Positions 34,911-46,481 of a stretch of 64,000 nucleotides of DNA are shown here, piece after piece. The stretch spans positions 73,670,300 through 73,734,299 of the forward strand of contig CM049314.1 of the NCBI GenBank assembly GCA_026874595.1, read 5' to 3'. The stretch's first letter is position 1. Every line of letters begins with the position of its first letter. Under the pieces are notes generated by a model. That model did no database searches. It was not told the DNA's origin and was given only the letters and a program-made list of their open reading frames with translations. The DNA comes from Sipunculus nudus (Eukaryota > Annelida > Sipuncula > Golfingiida > Sipunculidae). The position numbers were made by a program, and so were the translations under genes.

Positions 34911-34916
34911 TTTATT
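34911..34916 (-). terminator. Polyadenylation signal AATAAA on minus strand
   Basis: The plus strand reads TTTATT. It would serve the minus-strand exon candidate at 35156-35307. It is meaningful only if that exon is real. Confidence 0.25.
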
Positions 34917-35155
34917 CTTAAAACATCCCTAACATTACAATACACTAAATCAATACAATTATACAGTAAAACAGCGGTATAACAACAAATCAATACAATC
35001 ACATAGAAAATAATGTGCACAGTACCTGGATACCAACACCGTCACAACGATATGTTCTTTAAATGTATACTCTTGGAGAATGACAGTCCAGTGTAAAGCT
35101 CATCTTTAGAAACTGCCCTGGGAAACAAACATGAAATATCAGGGTCCTTATGCTG

Positions 35156-35307
35156 TTACGCGATACATTCTGACCTTGAGAATGCTGCATCCTGTACAGG
35201 CGAGTCGTTAGACGAGTCACTAGTGACTCCCAGAGTGTTATTAACTGGACCATTATCCTCGTGTGTTTTTCTTCGGCATAGGGTCTGCATGAAGTCATGG
35301 GTTCGAG
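35156..35307 (-). CDS. Candidate terminal exon on the minus strand (weak)
   Basis: On the minus strand an acceptor (cactaatttag) precedes two bases plus 49 codons and a TAA. The peptide starts RTHDFMQTLCRRKTHEDNGP and ends in a Ser/Asp-rich stretch with SECIA at the C-terminus. A minus-strand AATAAA lies about 240 bases further (plus coordinates 34911-34916). The pattern of a hydrophobic-basic FMQTLCRRK followed by a polar Ser/Thr-rich tail resembles the helix 8 and cytoplasmic tail of a class A GPCR, but that is a guess. Upstream exons would lie to the right, beyond inverted element E, and were not found. Confidence 0.28.
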
Positions 35308-36754
35308 CTAAATTAGTGTATATATATTAAAACATTGATATTGCCTTCACAAATGCTCGTATAATTATATTATATTTAATGCATTTAAAACAAGGGACCC
35401 ATGGGTCACGCCGTTCAGCTGATCATGATTGGACTATAAATGTATCACCGTTGTGATACTATATTGAGTAGATAAAGCTTAGAATATCATGGTCATGTTG
35501 GGCTTTTATAAAGGAATATAATGTAATATGTGAGTAAATGATATATCAAATAACCTGACTGATGGATTAATATGGAGTAAAATATAGTGGTTTATTTTTT
35601 ATTTATTTGGGAGGGGTAAAAAAAAGCAATTTTTTCAGCAAATATTAATGCAATGACAGTATACTAAGCAGCGGTATAATGATGATAAGGTTATTTGTTG
35701 AAGGATCTATAGTGTATGGAAAACTGCAAGATTTCAGTTTGACAGATACAAGGTTATGATTAACTAAGCTGATGAGGGGATTTATGAATTTGTGACTGTA
35801 TGACATGATATCTTGATAAGGTCGGTCTTGACAAGGTACATTATTTCGATGCCCCTCACGTCTACATATTACACAATATTGACATAATTTCTGGCATGTA
35901 CATAGGTACCTATGGGCAAATGGTCAACAGTACTGAACCACCTGTAAGGTTAAAATCTTAAAAATATGATGAAATGTAGATAAAGTTTGAGAGGAAGAGG
36001 TAATCTGGGCCATGGTTGGTTTATATGATTGAAGAAAATGTTGAAAATAATATTTGAGACCTGACCATGCTTTTCCATTGGTTACCTTTATGATAAGCTG
36101 TTGACAGTTCAACAGTTTACACATTTGTCTGATGAGATCCAATTTATTTGGTAAACCTTTTTTATCAATTTTATGATATGTATACAGTTGCCATAACATC
36201 CCCACTCCACAGGTGCAATGACTTGATGGGGGGGGGGGGGGGGGGGTTGTGTTATGATCAGAGTCACAACGCCTCTGTCTCTCTGTAGATATTTTCTTTA
36301 ATTATTAAATTTTATGCTATAGCCATAGAACTATTGTTCACAGTGCCAAGGAGCAAAGCCTCAGTGGGATGAAGAAGGGGATGGTGAGAGTCACAACACC
36401 CTTGCACATACATACAGGATATGAAATTTAATTCAACAGTGCTTATAAAAAAAAGTTTATTCATGAACATTAAATATTTAAAACAGAAAGAAAGATGGAG
36501 AAACAAAGCAAATCATTTTTTCCCCATTCTACTGAGCCAAGAAAAAATTAACAATATTTGCATTTGTTCCTTTTTTTTCATTACATAATTTTAATCCAAG
36601 TTTCCGAATGTTACTATAAATTTACAGTATAACATACATGTTATTGTGAATACTTCAGTTGATTCACATTTCTAAATTGCATCAACATTTATAGCTAATG
36701 TATCTAGTTTATAGTAACTGTCAACAGAATGGGATGGAGGGAGGAAGAGAGGCA

Positions 36755-36762
36755 ATTAGGGT

Positions 36763-36798
<36 letters not shown>

Positions 36799-36890
36799 GA
36801 AAGATGCAGAGAGATAGAGAAAAAGCAGAGGAGAGAGAGAGAGAAAGAGAGAGCTAGACTGCCAGAGAGAGAGAGAAAGAGGGGCTCTCT
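36755..36890. repeat. (GA)n-rich tract
   Basis: A purine-rich imperfect GA microsatellite inside copy E. Its counterpart in copy D is the CT-rich tract at 53567-53632, duplicated at 54168-54232. Confidence 0.9.
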
Positions 36891-37783
36891 GGTAATTACT
36901 GCCTGACCCAGCCTGACCCAGACACTCACAGTGGCAGTAGGTCAGACCTGAAGGTGTTATGTAACTGCCCAGTACACTGCATTTATACTGATCTGATGTA
37001 AACAATGAGGACATGGTACCTGGAAACTTGAATAAAATCTACAGTTTTTGATCAATTGGTTTCAAATTTCAGATTTTAACAGATGAAATGCTAATGTGTA
37101 CATGCTGTGAAAATTAAATCCACAGCACTAACAGGAAAAATTTAAATATTTATATTTTTTAAATGGTATCAGGAAAAAAGAAAAGTATTCTCAGCTATAA
37201 AACTAATACATTTGTTAAAATTAAAGAATAAAAACACCCAATATATTATACCAGGAGCAAACTGGAGTTTGGAATGTTTAATTTTATGAACTGAAATAAA
37301 AGACCAGCAATATAAATTTTGATTTTTTAGCCAGTATCATGTAACAACTGATACAACCATGAGTTTATAAGTCAAACAAATGAAAATCTTTAATGAGCAC
37401 TTGTCTGAGTAATATTTAAAATTTTTGACATATTTATTTATTATTTTAATTTTGTAATAAATTTAAACAAGTTAAACACCTGAAAAAGACCTGGAAATTT
37501 AGATTAATTTGATATAATCAACTGCATCCTTGACTATCATTATCTTGCTACATTTAATCCCGAATAATAAACAATTTATTTTAATTATTTATTTTTCATT
37601 TTTATGTTTGAAATGAAGAATACCCAATGGTGACTGCATGATGTCATTTGAAATACAATTTTGGCCATCCATGGAAGATCCATAAATGATCAGTAATTGC
37701 AAGGTAATTCCCTGTAACTCATTAACTATAAATTCCTTTTCCATTTATTTTTTTTTAAGTTCTTATCATAAACCAAGAATTTA

Positions 37784-38060
37784 ACTAGAATGCCCCCGCC
37801 TGGAGCAAATTAGAAATATTTGTTAAATTTTGTAATTTTTTTTAAGTTCAGGAGGTGTCGTATCGTCAAAAGTATAGGTCAACTGAAACAAAACGCAAAC
37901 TCGATCTGTAACTGGTCATTATCTGCCCTCACACCAAAAATCAGGCCAATGTCTGCAGGCATTGCGAAAAAAGTACGTACAACTGTTTGATTTCGGAATG
38001 ACGGAATGATGGACATGGGTAAAACTATATGCCCCGGCCACTTTGTGGCGGGGGCATAAA
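37784..38060 (-). mobile_element. Short copy of the GCCCCGGCCAC family (P2)
   Basis: On the minus strand it starts with an ATGCCCCCGCCAC-type end plus its inverted mate (gccccggccac...gtggcgggggc on plus). It continues gttttacccatgtcc and one 180-bp-type core unit (gcaatgcctgcagacattggcctg), and ends ggcgggggcattCTAGTT. It is a single-unit version of the array at 50014-51511, inserted in copy E. Confidence 0.75.
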
Positions 38061-39547
38061 AAATGTTTATTGTTATGTTTATGGCCCTAAACAAATACTA
38101 GAGGAGGGGGTTGGACAGTTAGATCAAGCTGAAGTCACCCAAGAGCTGGCTGGCTGCAGAGTGCCTCGCTTCAAGCATACATAATTGGCCTGAAAGGTCA
38201 ATGTGGGGACATAAAAGAGGGGCTTCAGTACAGCCTAGGTGTGATATGGTCTCATAAAGACTTTCATATAAGCTAGTTTTTGATCGATTCCTTTTATAAC
38301 TTCAGAATTTAGAAGCTAAAATCCTTACATGTGCAAGATATGAAATTAAATCAACAGTGCTTTCAGGGAAAAAACATGCCATGGCCAAAGTTGGGCAAAA
38401 TTTAAGGTACTGATTTTATATTTATGCTAATAACTTAAAAAATTTGAAAAATTCAGAACTAATTTTGGGAATACAATTGAATCTTGATTATCCCTGGCAA
38501 AAAATCTCTCCCTTCAGCAATTCTCAAGTTAAGAGAGTAAATATATTTCTTCATTTTTTATAAAGTGCATTATGTTTGGGCCCATAACTTAAAACAATTA
38601 CACAATACTGACATCATTTCTGGCATATGCATAGCGAATGTATAGAAAAATATGTATATAATATATGATCAAAGTCAGATCAGTGGTTTTGATATTAGGC
38701 AGTCTAAAAGTGTAATGGGTTTTTAATGGAAAAATGAAGTTTTTTTTTAATATCTCGAAGGAATGAAGTCCTAGTGACCAAATTTTTAGTATGGTAGGGA
38801 ATTTGGGGGACATCTAACGGTATGCCAAATTTAAGGAACTTAGATCTGAAGCTGGGGAGCTGAGCTCTAGCAAACTGCATAACACTAGCTTCTTGTAAAC
38901 AATGTGACATGGTGCTTGAAAATTTGAATAAATCCTACAGTTTTAGATCAACTGGTTTCAAGTTTTTGGTGTTAAAAGTTGAAATGCTAACAAAAACATG
39001 CTTTGAAAATTAAATCCACAGCAGTTACAGGAAAAAACGTGCCATAGTCAAACTTGGGCAAAATTTAAGGTACCAATTTTATATTTTTGCCAATATTTAA
39101 AAACATTAAACAGATTTTGATCTAATTTTTGGTATACAATTATATTTTGATTAATTATAGTAGTATTACTGAAAAAAGTCCCGAACTTTAACACTTTTGG
39201 TCTTAAGTGACCAAATATCTTTCCTGATTTTTTTTTACAAAGTCCATTATGTTTGGGCCCATAACTTTTTTAAATTGAATAATACTGACTTAATTTCGGG
39301 CATGTACATAGGAACCATATAGAGGAATATTTGTGGTAAAAATGAAGAAAACCAGATGAGTGGTTTTGATATTAGGCAGTCCTGAAGTGTAAAAAAATAG
39401 TTTTCAAATAAAATATTGAGGTTTTTCCTTAATATCTCGAAGGAACGAAGTCCTATTGACCCAATTTTCGGGATAGTATTAGTAGGAGGACGGACGGACG
39501 ACGGACAATGGACCACGACTACAGCTCAGATTGTAGTCAGCTTAGCT

Positions 39548-40141
39548 AAAAACTAAACTATAATTTAGTTTAATGTTCATGTTTATATGCTGAAATATGC
39601 CATCTGTTGTTTTTTAAACTAGCTTTTAATAGTATATAGCCACAAATTTTAATCTACGTCTGAGCGTATTAGAATTCGCGTGGAACAGCCCTATAGGCTA
39701 TACTCAGCCCAATGCTATTGCTATGCCAGTGTAAGATTTAAGCTGTCACATCTGCTCTTACCGTTTCTTAAGAAAATGTTTTTCTTACTCAATACTGACG
39801 TATTGAGTAATACCAGTATGCATAAATCAAAGGGTATGAAGGGGGGGGGGGGGGGGGCAATTAACTAAAACAACCCCAACCGAAGAGAAAATATTTTTTC
39901 CTGGTCCGAAATGCGTGGTTTCGGGTTTTCTTCACTGCTCACGTGACACGCGCCCTCCCGCTAAAATGGAACATGTCTGCTGAGGGAACGAGCCAGGACA
40001 GACGTACTGCACTACTGGTGTTGTGTCGGTATTTAGAGCATCATTGTTCATCATTATAACTTCTTATTTCGTGATAGATTTGTTTTCTAGCCCGTTTCGT
40101 TGTTAGGAGTTATTCTTCCGTTCTTGTTAAGCCGGGGTTAC
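39548..40141. other. Unique segment with a GC-richer patch
   Basis: A G run is at 39840-39857. The 39940-40030 patch (tgctcacgtgacacgcgccctcccgc) is CpG-richer than its surroundings and holds a CACGTG E-box. It could be a promoter or first non-coding exon for a gene to the right, such as the exon candidate at 42845, but nothing proves it. Confidence 0.25.
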
Positions 40142-40776
40142 ACTATAGTCCGTGCCTGTACCCCTGTCCACCTGATTTTTCGCGATTATCTCTTCATAAG
40201 ACAAATCTGGCAAACAAAATTTGCACCATTTGCATAAATTAAGAGGCTAAAGCGTAATTTTTGGTACCTTACCTACTCACGATATAAATATTATTTACTT
40301 TACGGCCTGGTTGACATGTCTCAAATATATCCGTGGTTCATGGCGTCCCTAATATGCGGCCATTGTTTATCCTCCTTGGATATGGATATAAAGTAATGTG
40401 ACGTAACAGTGAAGCGCGTGCACGCGGAGAAATACAAGTCTCGCTGTAAGCAGAGGTCGGCAGCTCTTGATTATTGGTCCCGTGAATGTTGGTGCCTCTT
40501 TAGTATGTCACGTCTATTATGACGTCATCACTATCCCCTGATATGCCCATTTCACAGATTAGTGGCAAGATGTCGCTAAAGAATAAACTAGTTACTCATA
40601 AAATGGTTTTAAATTGTTTATAGGAAAATAACATAAGGTAGGCTATTATTTCCATATTAGTTAATTACGCTTTTTCCTTTTTCATCCCCGAGGTCAAACA
40701 GTTCTGGCGTTCTTTGATTTGCAGATAAATAATCGCGAAAAAACAGGTGGACAGGGGTACTGGAACGGACTATAGT
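40142..40776. mobile_element. MITE with ~50-bp terminal inverted repeats
   Basis: The left end ACTATAGTCCGT then CCCCTGTCCACCTG and TTTTTCGCGATTAT is mirrored at the right end by ATAATCGCGAAAAAACAGG, TGGACAGGGGTA and ACGGACTATAGT, with few mismatches over about 50 bp. Length is about 635 bp. The extreme ends are palindromic (CTATAG), so the exact TSD (TA, TATA or CTATAG) cannot be decided. No transposase frame. Confidence 0.75.
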
Positions 40777-40872
40777 CCATCTCTGGACCCTTGTGTCCTA
40801 TGTTAGACCTGATGGACGGACACGTAGGTCCGTAACCGCTGGGCGAATTTTACGAAACCCTGGATTATGTTC

Positions 40873-41921
40873 CGGTTACATGTGAACTGCTGCGCCCTGA
40901 TTTTGTTTTGACCTCTGACCTTTCCTCTGCGCTCTGCGTCCGTTTGTGCGTCTGTTTCCACACATAAACCCACATATCTGGGGAACCGTTTGATGGATCA
41001 GGAAAATTTTTATGCCCAAATGTAGCCCTTGGAGAGCTTTATAACATACACAAAAATGGGTGCGCCACCTGCAACCATGTTTGCACAGTGTCCATCTGTT
41101 CGTCTGCCTTGGGTTAAAATCACTCATATCTCTGCAGTGATTTGACTTATTCACCTGAAATTTGGCATGCGTATATATCCTGGATAGCTTTTCTGATTTT
41201 ATTACAGGTGGCGCCACCTACATTCACGTTTACCCTGCAGACATCCAAGCTCATATCTCGGGAACCGTTTGACCGATTGGGCCAAAATTTTGCATGTGTT
41301 TAGATCTCACATAGCTCTTTATCATACGCATAACTGGTGGTGCCACCTGCAGCCATTTTTGCACAGCTCCCGTCTGTTTGTCTGCCATGGGATAAAATCA
41401 CTCATATCTCTGCAGTGATTTGACTAATTCACCTGAAATTTAGCATGCGTATACATCCTGGATAGGTTTTCTGATTTTATGACATGTGGCGCCACCTACA
41501 TTCACGTTTACACTGCAGACATCCAAGCTCATATCTCGGGAACCGTTTGACCGATTTGGCCAAAATTTTGCATGTGTATAGTTCTGACATAGTTCTTTAT
41601 CATACGCAAAACTGGTGGCGCCACCTTCAACCATTTTTGCACAGCATCCATCTGTTTGTCTGCCACGGGCTAAAATCACTCATAAACATATAGTGGTTTG
41701 ACTTATCTGCCTCAAATTTTGCATATGTATACAACTTGGATGGCTCCTGGATTTTGTGGTAAGTGGCGCAACCTACATACACCATTTGGCTGCAGACATC
41801 CATGCTAATATGCAACACTTCACTCTATTTCTCCTTGCCACTCAATCCATGCCTCACTTCACCGGTTCTACTCTGATTTAGGCGGATACATGTAGTCGCT
41901 TGTCGACTACCCGTATTCTAG
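40873..41921 (+). mobile_element. 278-bp-unit tandem element (family P3), copy a
   Basis: It starts ACATGTGAACTGCTGCGCCCT and contains about three tandem units of 277-278 bp (tctgcc landmarks near 41088, 41365 and 41643). It ends with the hairpin GTAGTCGCTTGTCGACTAC followed by CCGTATTCTAG. A 3' hairpin about 11 bases from a terminal CTAG is the Helitron-type terminus. Each unit has two GGTGGCGCCACC-type palindromes. Copy b is at 60766-62370. The open frames through it are repeat translations. Confidence 0.75.
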
Positions 41922-42844
41922 TTTCTTGTATTTTTCAGCATTTAGACTGCTACGCTCTTTACACGGGGCTTTACCTATAGGCCTACTACCTATATCATAA
42001 GCGCTGTTTGTTTTGACCTCGTATCCTGAATCACTACACCAGAGGGAAGCACTGTATTTTGGTCCAATCAGGTCAGACCCTGTGCTGGAAGACAAAACGG
42101 TTTACCAGCCAAGGGAGAAATACACAGAGCCTATGTTGTTCATTTCGTTTTGAGTGACGGCTCATCGCCCCGGCAACTGTTTGAACTTGCCACAGGCCCA
42201 GAGAGAATGGCCCCGCACATGGTTTCTGGGAGGAGCCTGATGCCTGTTGAGTGTTTGTTGACTGGCATTTATTGGCTGCTAGTCACATCAGCAGTTTTTT
42301 TCAGCAGACAGGCCCACTACCTGGTGTTTAGGTGCATCATAAAGGTCAAAGCACGCAGCAGGAAAATCTGTAGCTTCTTTAGAAGTGCAAGATTTCCGCT
42401 GCCTCACGAGCGTATTAGACTATAATCTCCTGTGTTAGAACCCTAGTATTCTTTCACTGCATTTTCATGTTTCAGAAATAATTCCTATTAATTTGTGATT
42501 GAATAATTATTGTAACATAGACCTGTTAGTTTTTAGCACATTCAGCTTATATGTGGAACTTTGCATACAAGTGTTGAAGTCAGCAATACAAGTACAAACC
42601 TGTAGACCTTTAGAGGCTGCTTCAGAGGGGGTATGAATTCAAATGGTTATGGTTAATCACCAAGTGAAACATAATTTTATGGTGAAAACTATACTTTTCC
42701 TTTAATTCTTACTGAAAATTCTTGTAAAATACTATATTTTGTCTCAGGTCCTCTTATAAAATTCCTATATTTCTTTGGAGGCCAGTTAGGAGCCCTGTAA
42801 TCATTACAAATTTACAATTGAGTGATAGTGTCTTTTTTTTCCAG
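41922..42844. other. Unique region, possible 5' flank or intron
   Basis: The stretch 41950-42020 is shared with 34681-34755. A 91-codon frame at 42150-42425 has no recognised domain. The region ends in a polypyrimidine tract and ccag before the exon candidate. Confidence 0.3.
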
Positions 42845-42920
42845 GTCGACCTGTGAAGCAGATTGAAGGATGTCTCTGAGTGTATATATTTTTGGATTTT
42901 TATTTTATGTATTTCTAGAG
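42845..42920 (+). CDS. Candidate first coding exon with signal peptide (weak to moderate)
   Basis: A T-rich tract and ccag acceptor end at 42844, and a strong donor gtaaga starts at 42921. Between them an in-frame stop (42864-42866) precedes an ATG at 42870. The 17 codons MSLSVYIFGFLFYVFLE read like the hydrophobic core of a signal peptide and end in phase 0 exactly at the donor. No downstream exon was recognised. The rest of the window to the right is dominated by mobile elements, so a partner exon would be far away or hidden. Confidence 0.4.
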
Positions 42921-42952
42921 GTAAGACTGACATTACCTATCAATCGTGTCAT

Positions 42953-45900
42953 TAGCTCAGCTGACTATAAGTCATCTGAGCTATAGTCGTGGTCCGTCGT
43001 CCGTCCGTCTGACCGTCCATCCGTCCGTCCGTCCGTAGATGTGGCACGTTTTGAAACCGTAAGACCTAGGAATCCAAAATTCAGCATACTGTTAGATGTC
43101 CCCAAGATCTTCTACCAAGCCGAAAACTGGGTCTTTGCAACTTCATTCCTTTGAGAAATTAAGGAAAAACCTCAATTTTTTTTATTAAAAACCTATTTTC
43201 ACACTTCAGGACTGCCTAATATCAAAACCACTCATCTGTTTTTCCTCATATTTCCTATAAATAATTCTCTATATAATTCCTATGTACATGCCAGAAATTA
43301 GGTCTGTATTATATAATTTAAAAAAGTTATGGGCCCAAACATAATGCATTTTGTAAATAATCAGGAAAGAAATTTTATCACTAAACACAAAACTTGTTGA
43401 AGCTAATATTACTTTTATTAATCAAAATTAAATTGTATACCCAAAATTAGATGAAAATCTTTTAAATTTTTAAAAATATTGTACCTTAAATTTTGCCCAA
43501 CTTTGACCATGGCACGTTTTTTTGCTGTAACTGCTTTGGATTTATTTTCACAGCATGTTTTTGTTAGCATTTCAACTGTTAACACCAAAAATTTGAAACC
43601 AGTTGATCAAAAACTGTAGATTTTATTTAAGTTTTCAAGCACCATGTCACATATTGCTAGTGTTATGCAGTTTGCTAGAGCTCAGCTCACGAGCTCCAGC
43701 TGTAAGTTCCTTAAATTTGGCATACAGTTAGATTTCTCCAAAATCCCCTACATGCCAAGAATTTGGTCACTAGGACTTAATTCCTTCGAGATATCAATGA
43801 AAAACTTCATTTTTCCATTAAAAACCCATTGTTACACTTTAAGACTGCCTAATATCAAAACCACTGATCTGACTTTGATCATATATAATATACATATTTT
43901 TCTATACATTTGCTATGCACATGCCAGAAATGATGTCAGTATTGTGTATTTTTTTTAAGTTATGGGCCCAAACATAATGCACTTTTTTAAAAATCAAGAA
44001 ATATATTTACTCACCTAAGATGAGAATTGCTGAAGCTGGAGACTTTTTGTCAGGAATATAACTTTTTTTAATCAAGATTCGATTGTTTACCCAAAATTAG
44101 ATCTGAATTTTGCAAATTTTTCAAGTTATTAGCTTAAATAAAAATCAATACCCTAAATTTTGTCCAACTTTGGCAATGGCATGTTTTTTTCTGTAAGCAC
44201 TGTTGATTTAATTTTCACAGCATATATACATAAGGATTTAATCTTTTAAAATCTGAAATTTCAAAGGAATTGATTGAAAAGAGTAGCTTTTATTCAAGTT
44301 TTCATACACCATGTCAAGTGTTGTTTACATCTAGCCCACCTAGTAGTAAAGCCTTCACTTGCATTATGTAACCCACCCCAGGCAGCTTGTCTTGGCTCAG
44401 CTGGGCCACTACTAGCAGGCTTCCCCTCTGCTCTGCACACACCCCCCCCAGATGATGCATTAACTAGATGAATGTTATAATTTTCTGTATTTCATTTTAT
44501 TCTTGGCTATGCTACATTTTAGATTTTGTATTTACCACCAGGGTTACAATGATTAAAGTGCACATTTAATTGTGTCCACAAAGTGGTGTATTGCTATGAA
44601 AGTGTGGATGTTCATCAGATAAGTAATTCCTTCCTTGAGAAGAGTAAAAACTTCACCAGGTGTGAAATTGACTATTAATTCCAGGAATAAATTAAAGCTT
44701 AGATTGTAATTAGCATAATGATATTGTTTGTCCCTCATTCAACCAACAGTGTGTATACTTTATTTGAAAAGATGTTTTTATTTTACCAAATTTACAGAAT
44801 CATATTTTATTTTGGTAAATAAGATTAAGCATGTACTGAAAACTCCAATGTGCAAAACTTTTAATAGTGATTCAAGGAATAATCTTGCAGATGCCATGTT
44901 GTGGCATTATTTTCTTTTAAATTCAGTTTAAAAATTTGTGATTTAAAAATAATAAAAATATATGTGTATGCATAATATGACCCAATACGAGCTACACTCT
45001 GGATGTATAATGATTGCAACTAAGAATTATGTCTGTATTATTTAATTTAAAAAAGTTATGGCCCCAAACATAATGCATTTTGTAAAAAATCAGGAAAGAT
45101 ATTTGATCACTTAACACAAAAAACGTTAAAGCTATGGACCTTTTTTCCAGTAATATAACTTTAATCAATCAAAATTAAATTGTATACCCAAAATAAGATG
45201 AAAATCTTTTAAATTTTTAAAAATATTAATAAAAATAAAAAATTGGTACCTTAAATTTTGCCCAACTTTGACCATGGCACGTTTTTTTCCTGTAAGTACT
45301 GTGGATTTAATTTTCAAAGCATGTTTTTGTTAGCATTTCAACTTTTAACACCAAAAACTTGAAACCAGTTGATCAAGTTTTCAAGCACCGTGTAACTTGT
45401 TAGTTTATAATAACAGGAAATTAACTTGCAGTTCCTGATATAAGAATCTTGTATCGATGGGTAGAATGTCACATATTCCAAATAACACTGTGCAGTCACC
45501 TATGGCATTTTTCAGTTCAATTTTAATGATAAAGAAGTAAATCATATTATTCATTACTAATCATTAGGGATTATATGAAGAAATTAATGATAGACAAAGA
45601 TGCAGTTGATAATATTAATCTAGATTCCTACTGTGTCTAGTGTGTACATTGATGTGAAATTAGTCCAAAATGAATTTTTTACAGTTATTTTTTAATATAA
45701 ATAAAAGCCATAAAACCAGATACTTTGATCATTATTTAAATGTGTGAATTTTGTATATTCTGGATTCTCAACATCAACTTTGTAATTGTATTTAAATATG
45801 AATATGATTATGTACTCCATTATGAAATTTCTTGCATAAAGAATGGGAATTCAGGAAAAAAAAAAGTATATGAATACTCGTGCAAATACTTTCAAAATGT

Positions 45901-46316
45901 ATTCATGAATGCATTCATGAATATATTCTTTAATATTATTTTAATAATCATATCAGTTATATTTCATTTTAAAAAATCATATGATTCTCTTATTATTTTT
46001 AATAAAAATTATATTTGGGACAATATTTGTAATTTTTTTAATAAATAGTTAAACTCTTATATTATATGTTCTGCTTATAAGTTATATGGCCAAGTCAAAA
46101 TCTGTGTGACAGTAGTACTCCATTTGTTAATAAAATAAATGAAATCAATCCTGTTCCGTCTCCAAAGGTACTATCAAAATCATACATAAGCTAAACAACA
46201 ACAACTCATAATACAGCTTATATTTATTACCACACAAAACCAGCATGTGCCTCATTTCTAAATAATATTTTTTTATCATATATAACAGCTGAGCGTCGTG
46301 ACCCATAGGTCCCTTG
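42953..46316 (+). mobile_element. Pearl/HINE-like element, copy F
   Basis: It starts AGCTCAGCTGACTATAAGTC (foldable with CTGAGCT) and has a GTCC microsatellite at 43000-43036. The core units of about 550-600 bp carry ttgcccaactttga and catgtcac blocks (43500, 44160, 45260). The 3' end is cagctgagcgtcgtGACCC then ATAGGTCCCTTG. Copy G begins only six T residues later. Open frames in it have no domains. Confidence 0.8.
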
Positions 46317-46481
46317 TTTTTTGCTCCGCTGACTATAAGTCAACTGAGCTATAGTTGTGGTCCATTGTCTGGTGTCCATCCGTCTGTTTGTCTACCCGTC
46401 CGCATGTCCGTCTGTCCGTACGTTAGACTGGCACGTTTTGAAACCATTAGACATACGAATTGAAAAATGGGCAAACTGTTA

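Larger units (their letters stand above)
35391..39547 (-). mobile_element. Pearl/HINE-like element, copy E (inverted)
   Basis: Read on the minus strand it starts AGCTAAGCTGACTACAATCT with a GTCC microsatellite (plus 39485-39515). It ends with GACCCATGGGTCCCTTG at 35391. The 3' region matches copy D, including a small hairpin GTATCACAACGGTGATAC (near 35447). The core contains the ttgcccaacttt / gtgccat... units, a GA-rich tract (36740-36900) and a nested small element at about 37784-38060. A G run lies at 36229-36247. No coding capacity. Confidence 0.8.

Noticed and set aside
42150-42425. 91-codon plus-strand frame upstream of the exon candidate
   Set aside because: No domain, and no splice signal joins it convincingly to 42845. 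Kept only as unannotated sequence.
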